From contig DAIPHL010000128.1 in the NCBI GenBank assembly GCA_036771375.1, forward strand, positions 1-6,280: a DNA stretch of 6,280 nt, in the 5' to 3' direction. This document shows positions 1-5,771 of this stretch, piece by piece (within the stretch, counting starts at the first letter, position 1; each line of letters begins with the position of its first letter). Below the pieces are notes generated by a model that was not told where the DNA came from, made no database searches, and saw only the letters and a list, made by a program, of their open reading frames with translations. The translations under genes were made by a program, and so were the position numbers. Origin of the DNA: DAIPHL01 sp036771375. Its GTDB lineage: Bacteria > Synergistota > Synergistia > Synergistales > Synergistaceae.

Positions 1-639
1 GGTCGGCGCCTTCTTTCCGCCGGTTCCGTCGTCCCCCGGGGCTACCGTCTCGTGAGCCGGCGGGAGCTTCCGGCCCTTTTCGACTACGAGTTTTTCGTCC
101 GGGCCGGCGTCGCGTTCCAGATCATGAACCTGCACCGGTACAACCGCTTCTGTGGGGCCTGCGGGGGACCCATGAAGGAACACGAAAAGGACAGGGCGAT
201 GGTCTGTCCTTCCTGTGGTCATGTCGTCTATCCGTCGCTCTCCCCCGCCGTCATCATGTCGGTGGAAAAGGATGGGAAATTGCTGATGGGGCATGGAGCG
301 AGCTTCCCGCCTGGTCGGTATAGCGTGCTTGCGGGGTTCGTGGAGCCCGGGGAGACGCTGGAAGAGGCCGTATGCAGAGAGGTGTACGAGGAATCGCGAA
401 TTCGGGTGAAGAACGTCCGTTATTTCGCGAGCCAGCCGTGGCCGTTTCCGAATTCGTTCATGCTCGCCTTCCAGGCCGATTGGGAGAGCGGGGAGCCCGT
501 CGCCGACAACGAGGAAATGCTCAGCGTCCGCTGGTTCACTCCGGACGATTTACCCGACATTCCTCCCGGCGTCAGCGTTTCCAGAAAGCTGATCGACGAC
601 TGGCTCGAAAGACAGACGGGGGACAAAAAAGAAGAATAA
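1..639 (+). CDS. nudC: NADH pyrophosphatase / NAD-capped RNA hydrolase, NudC-like (5' end outside window)
   Basis: Nudix hydrolase that, by family, cleaves NAD(H) into NMN(H) and AMP and can remove NAD caps from RNA in the cytoplasm. The frame is open from base 1 with no stop. A GTG at 52 exists, but the 17 residues before it (ending PRGYRLV) resemble the N-terminal NudC domain, so the gene most likely starts upstream. Counting from the GTG: a four-cysteine zinc ribbon (C34, C37, C52, C55), YPSLSPAVI at 60-68, a Nudix box at 95-117 with E101, R109, E110, E113 and E114 intact, and the NudC signature SQPWPFP at 127-133. The Nudix glycine after EES is arginine (R116), which is unusual. The C-terminus is a short lysine/glutamate tail. 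The gene converges on the mgtC-like gene with a 17-base gap. Family assignment is firm; activity is inferred. Confidence 0.93.
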   Translation, partial: GRRLLSAGSVVPRGYRLVSRRELPALFDYEFFVRAGVAFQIMNLHRYNRFCGACGGPMKEHEKDRAMVCPSCGHVVYPSLSPAVIMSVEKDGKLLMGHGASFPPGRYSVLAGFVEPGETLEEAVCREVYEESRIRVKNVRYFASQPWPFPNSFMLAFQADWESGEPVADNEEMLSVRWFTPDDLPDIPPGVSVSRKLIDDWLERQTGDKKEE

Positions 640-656
640 CGGCCGCGCCCGGTCGC

Positions 657-1349
657 TCACTGGATCTGCGCGTCCTCCACGTGCCGTATCTTTCGGAGCT
701 CGTCGTCCAAATCGGGCGGAAGGCAGTTCGGCATCTTCACCTTGAAATGGATCGAAACCTCTCCGTTCCCCTTTTCCCCCAGGAAGACGATGTCTCTTGT
801 GATGATGCCGTTTTTTTCGAACACCTCGTTCACACGAGGTATGACCGTTTCCACCTTCTTCGTGCGGATGAGAATGTTCTTCTGCGAGTTTCTGATCCAG
901 AGTTTTTCCTCGAACTTTTTGAAGTAGACCAGCGTCGCGCAGATGATTGTGGTGGCGGTGATCGCGCCGAAGTAAAAGCCGATTCCGCAGGCGAGCCCGA
1001 TACTCGAGACGACCCACAGGCTCGCCGCGGTGGTGAGTCCTTTCACGTTGAAACCGGCGCGGAGGATCGTCCCCGCGCCGAGAAAACCAATTCCACTGAC
1101 CACCTGTGCGCCCAGACGAGCCGGGTCGAGGCCACCTCCGAACCGGTTGTGGACGAATTCCCCTGTCGACATCACGAGGGCGGCTCCGACACACACCAGA
1201 ATATGCGTGCGGAAGCCGGCCGGCCTGTTGGCGTTCTCACGTTCGTAGCCGATGATGCCACCCAGCACGCAGGCGAGGAGAATTCGAAACGCCAGTTCGA
1301 CGTGATGGAGGGATATCTCAATGGGCAGGGGAAAAGGCTCCATCGACAC
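657..1349 (-). CDS. MgtC/SapB family inner-membrane protein with cytosolic C-terminal domain
   Basis: Integral membrane protein of the MgtC/SapB/YhiD family. MgtC itself is linked to growth at low Mg2+ and to F-ATP synthase inhibition in pathogens; many homologues have unknown roles. Seen here: hydrophobic helices over about residues 17-35, 47-62, 82-98, 105-122 and 124-142; the family motifs GYERENANRPAGFRTH (34-49), D75, QVVSGIGFLGAG (82-93) and GLTTAASLW (104-112). A soluble tail of about 80 residues (150-230) fits the ACT-like domain of the longer family members. The start is a GTG at 1349 or the ATG at 1343 two codons later. Neither has a good Shine-Dalgarno, and the SYLF gene stops 9 bases upstream, so translation is probably coupled. 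It is last in the minus-strand cluster. The ligand and physiological role cannot be read from sequence. Confidence 0.93.
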   Translation of the reverse strand: MSMEPFPLPIEISLHHVELAFRILLACVLGGIIGYERENANRPAGFRTHILVCVGAALVMSTGEFVHNRFGGGLDPARLGAQVVSGIGFLGAGTILRAGFNVKGLTTAASLWVVSSIGLACGIGFYFGAITATTIICATLVYFKKFEEKLWIRNSQKNILIRTKKVETVIPRVNEVFEKNGIITRDIVFLGEKGNGEVSIHFKVKMPNCLPPDLDDELRKIRHVEDAQIQ

Positions 1350-1358
1350 GAGGGGAGG

Positions 1359-2087
1359 TCACTTCGCCTTCTTTTCGAGCTCGGCGAGGGCCTTCGTCAG
1401 AGGGGTGATTCTCTTGTCGTCCGCACGACGGGAGAGCGCGGTTTCCGCCGACGTGACCGCGCCCCAATAAGCCTTGTTCGCGTCTCCGTTCACGTTGATC
1501 GTCGATCCGCTGAGGGCGAGTCCGGCGAAGAGCCCTTTGGACATCGAATAGCTGTAGATCGACGCCTGTGCCCTGGAGTCCGTGGCGGCCTGCACGTCCC
1601 TGCCGACCGGGCCTGCGGCCACGCTCACGTCGCCGCCGAGTTTGAAGCTCTTTCCGCCTGTGAAGACCAGCCGTCCGTCATCGTTGTTTATGACCAGAAC
1701 GAGTCCCACCTGTTTTACACCGATCTGCAGGCCGAAGGAGCCTCCGGCGATCGAGGCGAAGGACGGTCCATTCCATTTGCCGTGCGCTCCTCGAACGAGG
1801 ACCACGCCCTCTCCCCCCATACCTCCGACCACGAGGCCGGCCTGGGTGATGTTCGGAAAGATGGCCACGCCTTTGCACGACTTGATCATCTCCGCCATCG
1901 TCGCCGCGTCCGATTGTTCCCCCATCTTTCCGAGCAGCGCCGCTGCCATGTCGATGTGTTTTCGGTGCAGCGGTTCGTCCGCTTCGCTCCTTCCAGCGGA
2001 TGCCAGCGTCAGGAAGAGCACGAGGCATACGAGGAGAAGAGCGGAGCGTTTGATCCGATCGTTTCCGAATTCATTCGTCTTTTTCAT
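1359..2087 (-). CDS. Secreted SYLF (YSC84-like) lipid-binding domain protein
   Basis: A 242-residue exported protein with a SYLF/YSC84 domain, a fold tied to phosphoinositide and membrane binding in eukaryotes; bacterial members are periplasmic or secreted with poorly known roles. The N-terminus has basic residues, a hydrophobic stretch (about 15-31) and a likely signal peptidase I site after LASA (31) or SEA (36). C21 does not sit in a proper lipobox, so it is probably not a lipoprotein. Family motifs in order: CKGVAIFP (71-78), GGMGGEGVVLVR (88-99), W105 with PSF (108-110), GGSFGLQIG (115-123), GGDVSVAAGPVGRD (151-164), and YSYSMSKGLFAGLALSG (178-194). AAAGGAGG-type ribosome binding sequence (AAAGGAGG on the minus strand) lies 13 bases before the ATG. 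A weak promoter-like pair (TTGATC, 17 bases, TTAAAA; 2122-2150) precedes it, but co-transcription with the gene upstream is as likely. Confidence 0.92.
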   Translation of the reverse strand: MKKTNEFGNDRIKRSALLLVCLVLFLTLASAGRSEADEPLHRKHIDMAAALLGKMGEQSDAATMAEMIKSCKGVAIFPNITQAGLVVGGMGGEGVVLVRGAHGKWNGPSFASIAGGSFGLQIGVKQVGLVLVINNDDGRLVFTGGKSFKLGGDVSVAAGPVGRDVQAATDSRAQASIYSYSMSKGLFAGLALSGSTINVNGDANKAYWGAVTSAETALSRRADDKRITPLTKALAELEKKAK

Positions 2088-2146
2088 CGTCGATTGGTCG
2101 CCTCCTTTGGCTTTGTCCGTCTTTTAAAAACAGAAACTCGCGTGGA

Positions 2147-2680
2147 TCAAAAACCGTAACGTTCACTGCCCATTTCGGCGTCACGAATCCCCGAGAGCAG
2201 GGTGACGCTCTCCATCTCGCCTCTTTTTATCTCGGCACGCACGAGCCATTTCCCGTTCAATTCGCGCCACTCGATCTTTCCGTCACCCAGGAAACGGCCC
2301 CGTCTGCCGAAAAAATTCTTTCCTTCCCTGGTCAGCTGTGCGAAGAGGGTTTGTTGTTTTCCTCGATCGAGCGTCGGCCAGGTCACCCGTATGGCCCGGA
2401 TCATTTCTCTGTCGTGCAGTGCCTCCAAAAACCACGGGTCTTTTTTCGTCCCCCAGCGGCGGATTCCGATTCCCTCCTTTTTGTCCACCGTTCTGTTGAA
2501 GAATTTACTTCCGAGAAATGTATTCGCCGCCGCCAAGCTCTCGCCGGGCGGGATTTTTCTCAGCAGGATGAAGGCGCCCCCCGCGTACAGTTCGGCGTCC
2601 GCGGAGGAGGGATACAGGAGTGCGCCCCATAGAAAAAGTGCCGTCAAAAGAGGCATAAATCTCGTAAAGGCGAGGATCAC
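2147..2680 (-). CDS. Secreted protein of unknown function
   Basis: I do not recognise this 177-residue protein. It begins with a clear Sec signal: hydrophobic residues 9-24 and a probable cleavage after ADA (29). The mature part of about 148 residues is basic, starts ELYAGGAFILLRKIPPGESL, has a central section rich in aromatic and charged residues (WGTKKDPWFLEALHDREMIRA, about 76-96), and ends in what looks like beta strands (EWRELNGKWLVRAEI, 137-151). There are no cysteines, so no disulfides or lipobox. The GTG start at 2680 is preferred because AAAGGGGG lies 11 bases upstream on the minus strand and an in-frame TGA follows just beyond; an ATG eight codons in (2656) is an alternative with a poorer binding site. 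As first gene of the minus cluster with the SYLF and MgtC-like genes, it probably acts in the envelope. The role is unknown. Confidence 0.8.
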   Translation of the reverse strand: MILAFTRFMPLLTALFLWGALLYPSSADAELYAGGAFILLRKIPPGESLAAANTFLGSKFFNRTVDKKEGIGIRRWGTKKDPWFLEALHDREMIRAIRVTWPTLDRGKQQTLFAQLTREGKNFFGRRGRFLGDGKIEWRELNGKWLVRAEIKRGEMESVTLLSGIRDAEMGSERYGF

Positions 2681-2710
2681 CGGTTTCCATACCCCCTTTC
2701 ACGGCTTGCA

Positions 2711-2728
2711 GGAATGATGTATCATCCC
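2711..2728. promoter_or_regulatory. Imperfect palindrome at the divergent promoter, possible operator
   Basis: GGAATGAT-GT-ATCATCCC: two 8-base arms pair at 7 of 8 positions around a 2-base centre. It overlaps the predicted transcription start of the minus-strand cluster and lies between it and thpR, which suits a regulator site. No regulator gene is in the window and I cannot name the family that would bind. Confidence 0.3.
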
Positions 2729-2729
2729 C

Positions 2730-2735
2730 ATTATA
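2730..2735 (-). promoter_or_regulatory. Candidate -10 element for the minus-strand envelope cluster
   Basis: A perfect TATAAT on the minus strand, 49 bases before the GTG of the secreted unknown protein. No good -35 hexamer is found at 16-18 bases (the 17-base position reads CTTCCA), so an activator may be needed or the match is partly chance. The predicted start near 2723 falls inside an imperfect inverted repeat (2711-2728). The same bases read ATTATAC on the plus strand, so a divergent thpR promoter could overlap here. Confidence 0.45.
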
Positions 2736-2761
2736 CCGGATTTTCAAGATCCTGGAAGTAT

Positions 2762-2800
2762 GGAGGAGACGGAGGAGGGGCTCTGTGTTGAATAAGGAGG
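2762..2800 (+). promoter_or_regulatory. Cluster of three Shine-Dalgarno-like sites around the thpR start
   Basis: GGAGGAG at 2762-2768, GGAGGAGGGG at 2771-2780 and AAGGAGG at 2794-2800. The middle one serves the annotated GTG at 2785. The third lies inside the annotated frame, 5 bases before an ATC and 8 before a GTC, exactly where homologous proteins usually start, but neither is a normal initiation codon. Confidence 0.45.
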
Positions 2801-3360
2801 AAAAAATCGTCCGGACGTTTGTCTCCGTTGCTCCGACGGAGGCCGTTCTTCACGAATTGGAGCGTCTGATGCAAGCCTTCCGGCGCGCGTCCGAAGGATG
2901 CGCCTATCGCTGGATTCGCCCCTCGCAGCTTCACATCACGTTGAAATTTCTCGGGGAGGCGCCTCTTTCGAAGGTGGAAGTTCTCCGGTCGGCTCTGAGG
3001 GAGATTGCCGTCCCTCCGTTTTCGATCTCCCTGGACGAGGGGGGCGCTTTTCCGAACGCCTCGGCCCCTCGCGTCGTATGGCTTGGCGTGGGCGAGGGAG
3101 GAAAGGCGTTGAAGAACCTGGCGGAGCGCGTCGACTTCGTGTCCGGCGAATGCGGTTTCCCCTTGGAAAAGCGCGCGTTCAAGGCGCATCTTTCGATCGC
3201 GCGATCGAAAGAAGGTGATCGTGTGCCCGCCCCGCTTCTCTTTCTTCTTGAGAATTTGCCGCCGCTTGTTTGGCGATGCGGTTCATTCTCGCTGATGCAA
3301 AGCGAGCTCACGCGCGAAGGGCCGATCTATACGCCGGTCGAGGTCTATCTCCTCGATTGA
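2785..3360 (+). CDS. thpR: RNA 2',3'-cyclic phosphodiesterase (2'-5' RNA ligase family)
   Basis: Cytoplasmic 2H-phosphoesterase of the LigT/ThpR family, which opens 2',3'-cyclic phosphates on RNA ends and was first known for reversible 2'-5' ligation of tRNA halves. The 191 residues match the usual length. The two catalytic motifs are both present: HITLKFLG at 50-57 (H50, T52) and HLSIAR at 135-140 (H135, S137, serine being an allowed variant). Between them lies VVWLGV (97-102), typical of the second beta lobe. The GTG at 2785 has GGAGGAGGGG at 2771-2780 just upstream. Homologues usually begin directly before the segment here read as VRTFVSV (9-15), so the real start is debatable. The gene is divergent from the minus cluster, and a 24-bp palindrome covers the second catalytic motif. 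The biological substrate is not known for most bacteria. Confidence 0.93.
   Translation: MLNKEEKIVRTFVSVAPTEAVLHELERLMQAFRRASEGCAYRWIRPSQLHITLKFLGEAPLSKVEVLRSALREIAVPPFSISLDEGGAFPNASAPRVVWLGVGEGGKALKNLAERVDFVSGECGFPLEKRAFKAHLSIARSKEGDRVPAPLLFLLENLPPLVWRCGSFSLMQSELTREGPIYTPVEVYLLD
3189..3212. repeat. 24-bp perfect palindrome inside thpR
   Basis: The half-site TCTTTCGATCGC is followed at once by its exact reverse complement. In RNA this can fold as a 10-bp stem with a GCGC loop. It encodes the second catalytic motif region of ThpR (LSIARSKE). It contains two CGATCG and two GATC words. It may be a chance result of codon choice or a protein-binding or RNA structural element. Confidence 0.9.
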
Positions 3361-3391
3361 ACGGGCCCTGCGCGGACGCGTCTGGGAGTGA

Positions 3392-3421
3392 TTTACAGGG
3401 AATGGGTGTGTCGTATATCAT
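3392..3421 (+). promoter_or_regulatory. Candidate promoter of the spermidine-synthase-like gene
   Basis: TTTACA (3392-3397), an 18-base spacer and TATCAT (3416-3421), each five of six to the sigma70 consensus. The predicted start near 3428 leaves a leader of about 19 bases that holds just the ribosome binding site, which supports the ATG at 3447 over the GTG at 3432. Confidence 0.5.
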
Positions 3422-3433
3422 TTGTATGTAGGT

Positions 3434-3438
3434 GGAGG
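3434..3438 (+). promoter_or_regulatory. Ribosome binding site that fixes the ATG at 3447
   Basis: GGAGG 8 bases before the ATG at 3447. The in-frame GTG at 3432 overlaps this motif, so initiation at the GTG would use the binding site as coding sequence; the ATG is the better start. Confidence 0.75.
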
Positions 3439-3446
3439 AGAAGCGT

Positions 3447-4997
3447 ATGGCGAAGAAAGAGAGACCCAGAGGCGTGGGGAATGTGTTCGAAAAGGACAAG
3501 GCGATCTCCTCGCCGGTCGGTGCAACGAGGTTGTCAGTCGCGTCGTTTTCGTGCGGGACGTGCGTGATGGTCCTGGAGATGGCGGGTTCCCGCGTCGTCG
3601 CCCCCTACATGGGCACCTCCTTGATCGTCTGGACCTCCCTCATCGGCATCGTGATGGCGAGCCTCTCCCTCGGTTACTGGATGGGCGGGGTGGTCTCCGA
3701 CAGACGTCCCGATCCCGGCCTCCTGGCCCGGATCATCGGGGGCGCTGCGCTCTCGACCGCTCTCTTGGCGGTCCTCGCGGGACCTCTCCTCTCGTTTGTC
3801 GCGAGAAACGTTTCGAACGTGTACGTGGGCTCCGTGGTCGCCGCGCTCTGCCTCTTCGCCGTCCCGAGCTTCCTGCTCGGCATGGTCTCTCCCTTCATCG
3901 TCCGTCTTGCCATGCACAGCCTCGGCTCCGCGGGGACGACCGTGGGGCGGTTTTCCGCCCTCTCATCCGCCGGGAGCATCCTGGGGACGTTTCTCGGGGG
4001 CTTTGTCCTCATCTCGTTTTTCTCTTCGCGGACGATTCTCTTTCTGGTCGCTGCAGTCCTTGCCGCAACGGCGCTTCCGATCTACCGGAGAGGATGGAAA
4101 GCGCTCTCCCCGATTGTCGTGGTCTCCGTCGGAATGGCTTGTTTGAGCGAGGCGGGAGCGATGCCCATGATCCCCGAAGGAATCAGCATAGACACCCGGT
4201 ACAACAGCATCTTGGTCACGGAGAGGGTCTCATACGCGACCGGAAGGAGGGTCCGCATTCTTCAGACCGATCCGATGGGGGCGCAGTCCCTGATGTACGT
4301 CGACAACCCTGCGGAGTTGTACAGCGATTACACGAAATTCTACGACCTCGCCTTCCACTACAACCCCGGTGTGAAAAAGGTCCTCATGCTCGGCGGGGGC
4401 GGTTATTGCGTGCCGAAGCATCTGGCTGCGACCCGCCCGGACGTCTCCATCGACGTGGTCGAGATCGATCCCGGCATCACGGATGTGGCGAAGAAGTACT
4501 TTTACCTCAAGGACCGCCTGAATCAGCGCATATTTCACGAGGACGCCCGACGCTTTCTCAACCGAACGGCAGCCGCACGCGACGTCGAATACGACGCGGT
4601 GTTCGAGGACGTATTCGGCTCCTCGTACAACATCCCCTTCCATCTCACGACCGTGGAGTGCATGGAGAAGGTGAAGGCGCTTCTCTCGCCCGAAGGGGTC
4701 TTCATCGCCAACATCATTTCGTCCGTAGACGACGAGCTCTTCAGCGGGATATACGCGAGCGTCGCCGAGGTCTTCCCCACGGTGATGATCTTCCCGGCGA
4801 CATATCCCCAGGGCCGGTCGATTCGACAGAACGTCATGATCGTGGCGCTTCCCGCAGAGACGATTCCTCAGAGGGAACCGGAGAGCCTTTCGATGGCCTC
4901 TCTTCTCGCACATCGCCTCGAGGGCGCCTTCACGCCGAAGATCTCGGCCTTCACCGACCGGTTCGCACCCGTCGAGAAATACTCCCTGCTCGATTGA
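3447..4997 (+). CDS. Membrane-fused spermidine-synthase-like protein
   Basis: A 516-residue fusion: an N-terminal membrane half and a C-terminal spermidine-synthase-like Rossmann domain. Hydrophobic helices lie near 28-44, 57-80, 95-117, 127-155, 170-193, 196-212 and 220-238, like the half-MFS modules of this family. The soluble part (about 245-516) has strand-plus-loop VLMLGGGGY (312-320), VEIDP (338-342, ribose-binding acid), HEDARRF (364-370), and D388 in FEDVF followed by NIPFHLTT (395-402), the usual pattern of fused family members. In true spermidine synthases the first loop reads GGGDGG; here the Asp is Gly, so aminopropyl transfer from decarboxylated SAM is uncertain. No speD or other polyamine gene is nearby. 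The start at ATG 3447 follows from GGAGG at 3434-3438. The gene has its own promoter and could be transcribed alone. Fold assignment is strong; reaction and substrate are open. Confidence 0.9.
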   Translation: MAKKERPRGVGNVFEKDKAISSPVGATRLSVASFSCGTCVMVLEMAGSRVVAPYMGTSLIVWTSLIGIVMASLSLGYWMGGVVSDRRPDPGLLARIIGGAALSTALLAVLAGPLLSFVARNVSNVYVGSVVAALCLFAVPSFLLGMVSPFIVRLAMHSLGSAGTTVGRFSALSSAGSILGTFLGGFVLISFFSSRTILFLVAAVLAATALPIYRRGWKALSPIVVVSVGMACLSEAGAMPMIPEGISIDTRYNSILVTERVSYATGRRVRILQTDPMGAQSLMYVDNPAELYSDYTKFYDLAFHYNPGVKKVLMLGGGGYCVPKHLAATRPDVSIDVVEIDPGITDVAKKYFYLKDRLNQRIFHEDARRFLNRTAAARDVEYDAVFEDVFGSSYNIPFHLTTVECMEKVKALLSPEGVFIANIISSVDDELFSGIYASVAEVFPTVMIFPATYPQGRSIRQNVMIVALPAETIPQREPESLSMASLLAHRLEGAFTPKISAFTDRFAPVEKYSLLD

Positions 4998-5011
4998 TCT
5001 TTTCATCTCTA

Positions 5012-5040
5012 TGGACAGCACAGGGGAGAAGGCGTATCAT
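5012..5040 (+). promoter_or_regulatory. Candidate promoter of the methyltransferase gene
   Basis: TGGACA (5012-5017), exactly 17 bases, TATCAT (5035-5040); both hexamers match the sigma70 consensus at five of six positions. The predicted start near 5047 gives a leader of about 49 bases. The leader holds TTTGT (5049-5053), ACAAA (5062-5066) and TTTGT (5072-5076), so the middle element can pair with either side, but the stems are only 5 bp. Confidence 0.5.
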
Positions 5041-5080
5041 ATGTAAAGTTTGTAGAATTTAACAAATGCCGTTTGTCGCA

Positions 5081-5088
5081 GGGAGGGG
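5081..5088 (+). promoter_or_regulatory. Ribosome binding site that fixes the methyltransferase start
   Basis: GGGAGGGG 7 bases before the ATG at 5096. The upstream in-frame ATG at 5066 has no comparable binding site, and starting there would make this purine run coding. Confidence 0.75.
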
Positions 5089-5095
5089 AAAGAGG

Positions 5096-5734
5096 ATGGG
5101 CATTCTGAAGAGGTTTATCGATTTGTTGGGTCGCCCGCGGGGGATTTTCGGGCCGGTTTTGCTGAGCATGATGAATGTGGGGCACCGGCCTTTCATCGAG
5201 AAGGTTCTCGAAGAGGTGCCCATCGACAGAGACGATGTCGTCCTGGACGTCGGATGCGGAGGCGGAAACGCGATTCGCCTGATGGCGAACCGCGCAGCCA
5301 GTGTATACGGAGTGGATATCTCTCCGGTGTCGGTGGCGAGCGCGAGGAGAAAAAATAAAGGAAACGTACGGGCCGGACGGGTCAGCATCATGGAGGCCGA
5401 CGCCTCGAACCTTCCGTTTGAAGATGGCACGTTCGATCTCATAACGGCGTTCGAGACGGTCTACTTTTGGCCGGAGGCGGCTTTTTGTTTTTCGTCGATA
5501 CGAAAAAAGCTCAAACCCGGGGGAGCTTTTTTGGTCGCTTGCGAGGGAGTTCGTCCCGAGAGCGGAGAGGAGCACCCCTTTGAAAAGATGGCTCCCGGCG
5601 TGATGCGGGTGTACGGCCGGGAGGAGATGCGATCCATGCTCGACCGGGCCGGTTTTTCTTCGGTAAAGACGATCTGTCCCGATCGACCGGGGTGGCTCTG
5701 CATGATCGGCGAAAGAGAGGACGAATGTCCGTAG
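5096..5734 (+). CDS. Class I SAM-dependent methyltransferase, substrate unknown
   Basis: A 212-residue soluble methyltransferase of the Methyltransf_11 type. Seen: SAM-binding motif I VVLDVGCGGGNAIRL (48-62), the acidic end of strand 2 in YGVDIS (71-76, D74), motif II EADASNLPFEDGTFDLITAFET (100-121), and KLKPGGAFLV (138-147). The N-terminal GRPRGIFGPVLLSMMNVGH (12-30) and VYFWP (122-126) match a group of small methyltransferases in anaerobes whose substrates are, to my knowledge, unassigned. The C-terminal part (EEMRSMLDRAGFSSV) is the usual last helix and strand. The ATG at 5096 is chosen over the ATG at 5066 because of GGGAGGGG. It has its own promoter, and an 8-bp hairpin overlaps the stop codon. 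Nothing in the neighbourhood points clearly to a substrate; a small metabolite or isoprenoid-type acceptor cannot be distinguished. Confidence 0.9.
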   Translation: MGILKRFIDLLGRPRGIFGPVLLSMMNVGHRPFIEKVLEEVPIDRDDVVLDVGCGGGNAIRLMANRAASVYGVDISPVSVASARRKNKGNVRAGRVSIMEADASNLPFEDGTFDLITAFETVYFWPEAAFCFSSIRKKLKPGGAFLVACEGVRPESGEEHPFEKMAPGVMRVYGREEMRSMLDRAGFSSVKTICPDRPGWLCMIGEREDECP

Positions 5735-5741
5735 TCCTCTC
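5715..5741 (+). terminator. Hairpin over the methyltransferase stop codon, weak terminator candidate
   Basis: GAGAGGAC (5715-5722) and GTCCTCTC (5734-5741) form a perfect 8-bp stem with an 11-base loop. A competing hairpin GGAC-GAAT-GTCC uses part of the same arm. There is no T-run after it, so classic intrinsic termination is doubtful; it may shield the mRNA 3' end or reduce read-through into the next promoter, whose -35 starts at 5743. Confidence 0.35.
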
Positions 5742-5742
5742 A

Positions 5743-5771
5743 TTGACTGTATGGAAACCGCCGTGTATATT
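5743..5771 (+). promoter_or_regulatory. Strong candidate promoter of the thioesterase gene
   Basis: TTGACT (5743-5748), exactly 17 bases, TATATT (5766-5771): five of six matches in each hexamer with optimal spacing. The predicted start is near 5778, about 38 bases before the ATG. The -10 overlaps the left arm of the inverted repeat at 5767-5794. Confidence 0.65.

Noticed and set aside
605..656. Possible terminator for the minus-strand cluster (GC-rich 640-656 followed on the minus strand by a T-rich run)
   Set aside because: The best stem is only 3 bp (CGG/CCG), and the T-rich stretch is the lysine-coding end of nudC; not enough for a terminator call.
372..2159. 595-codon open frame on the plus strand
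   Set aside because: It lies mostly antisense to the SYLF and MgtC-like genes and overlaps the end of nudC in another frame. The translation is arginine-rich with no domain; it is the shadow of GC-rich coding sequence.
2505..2747. 80-codon minus-strand frame starting at 2747
   Set aside because: It overlaps the secreted unknown protein in another frame and begins upstream of the -10 element, so it would not be fully transcribed; no signal peptide or motif.
3361..3391. GGGCCC and GACGCGTC palindromes after thpR
   Set aside because: They are short GC palindromes without a T-run; no terminator or other element can be supported.
3422..5062. 546-codon open frame on the plus strand
   Set aside because: It overlaps the spermidine-synthase-like gene in another frame. 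The product is an Arg/Gly/Pro-rich shadow without motifs, while the other frame has clear family motifs.
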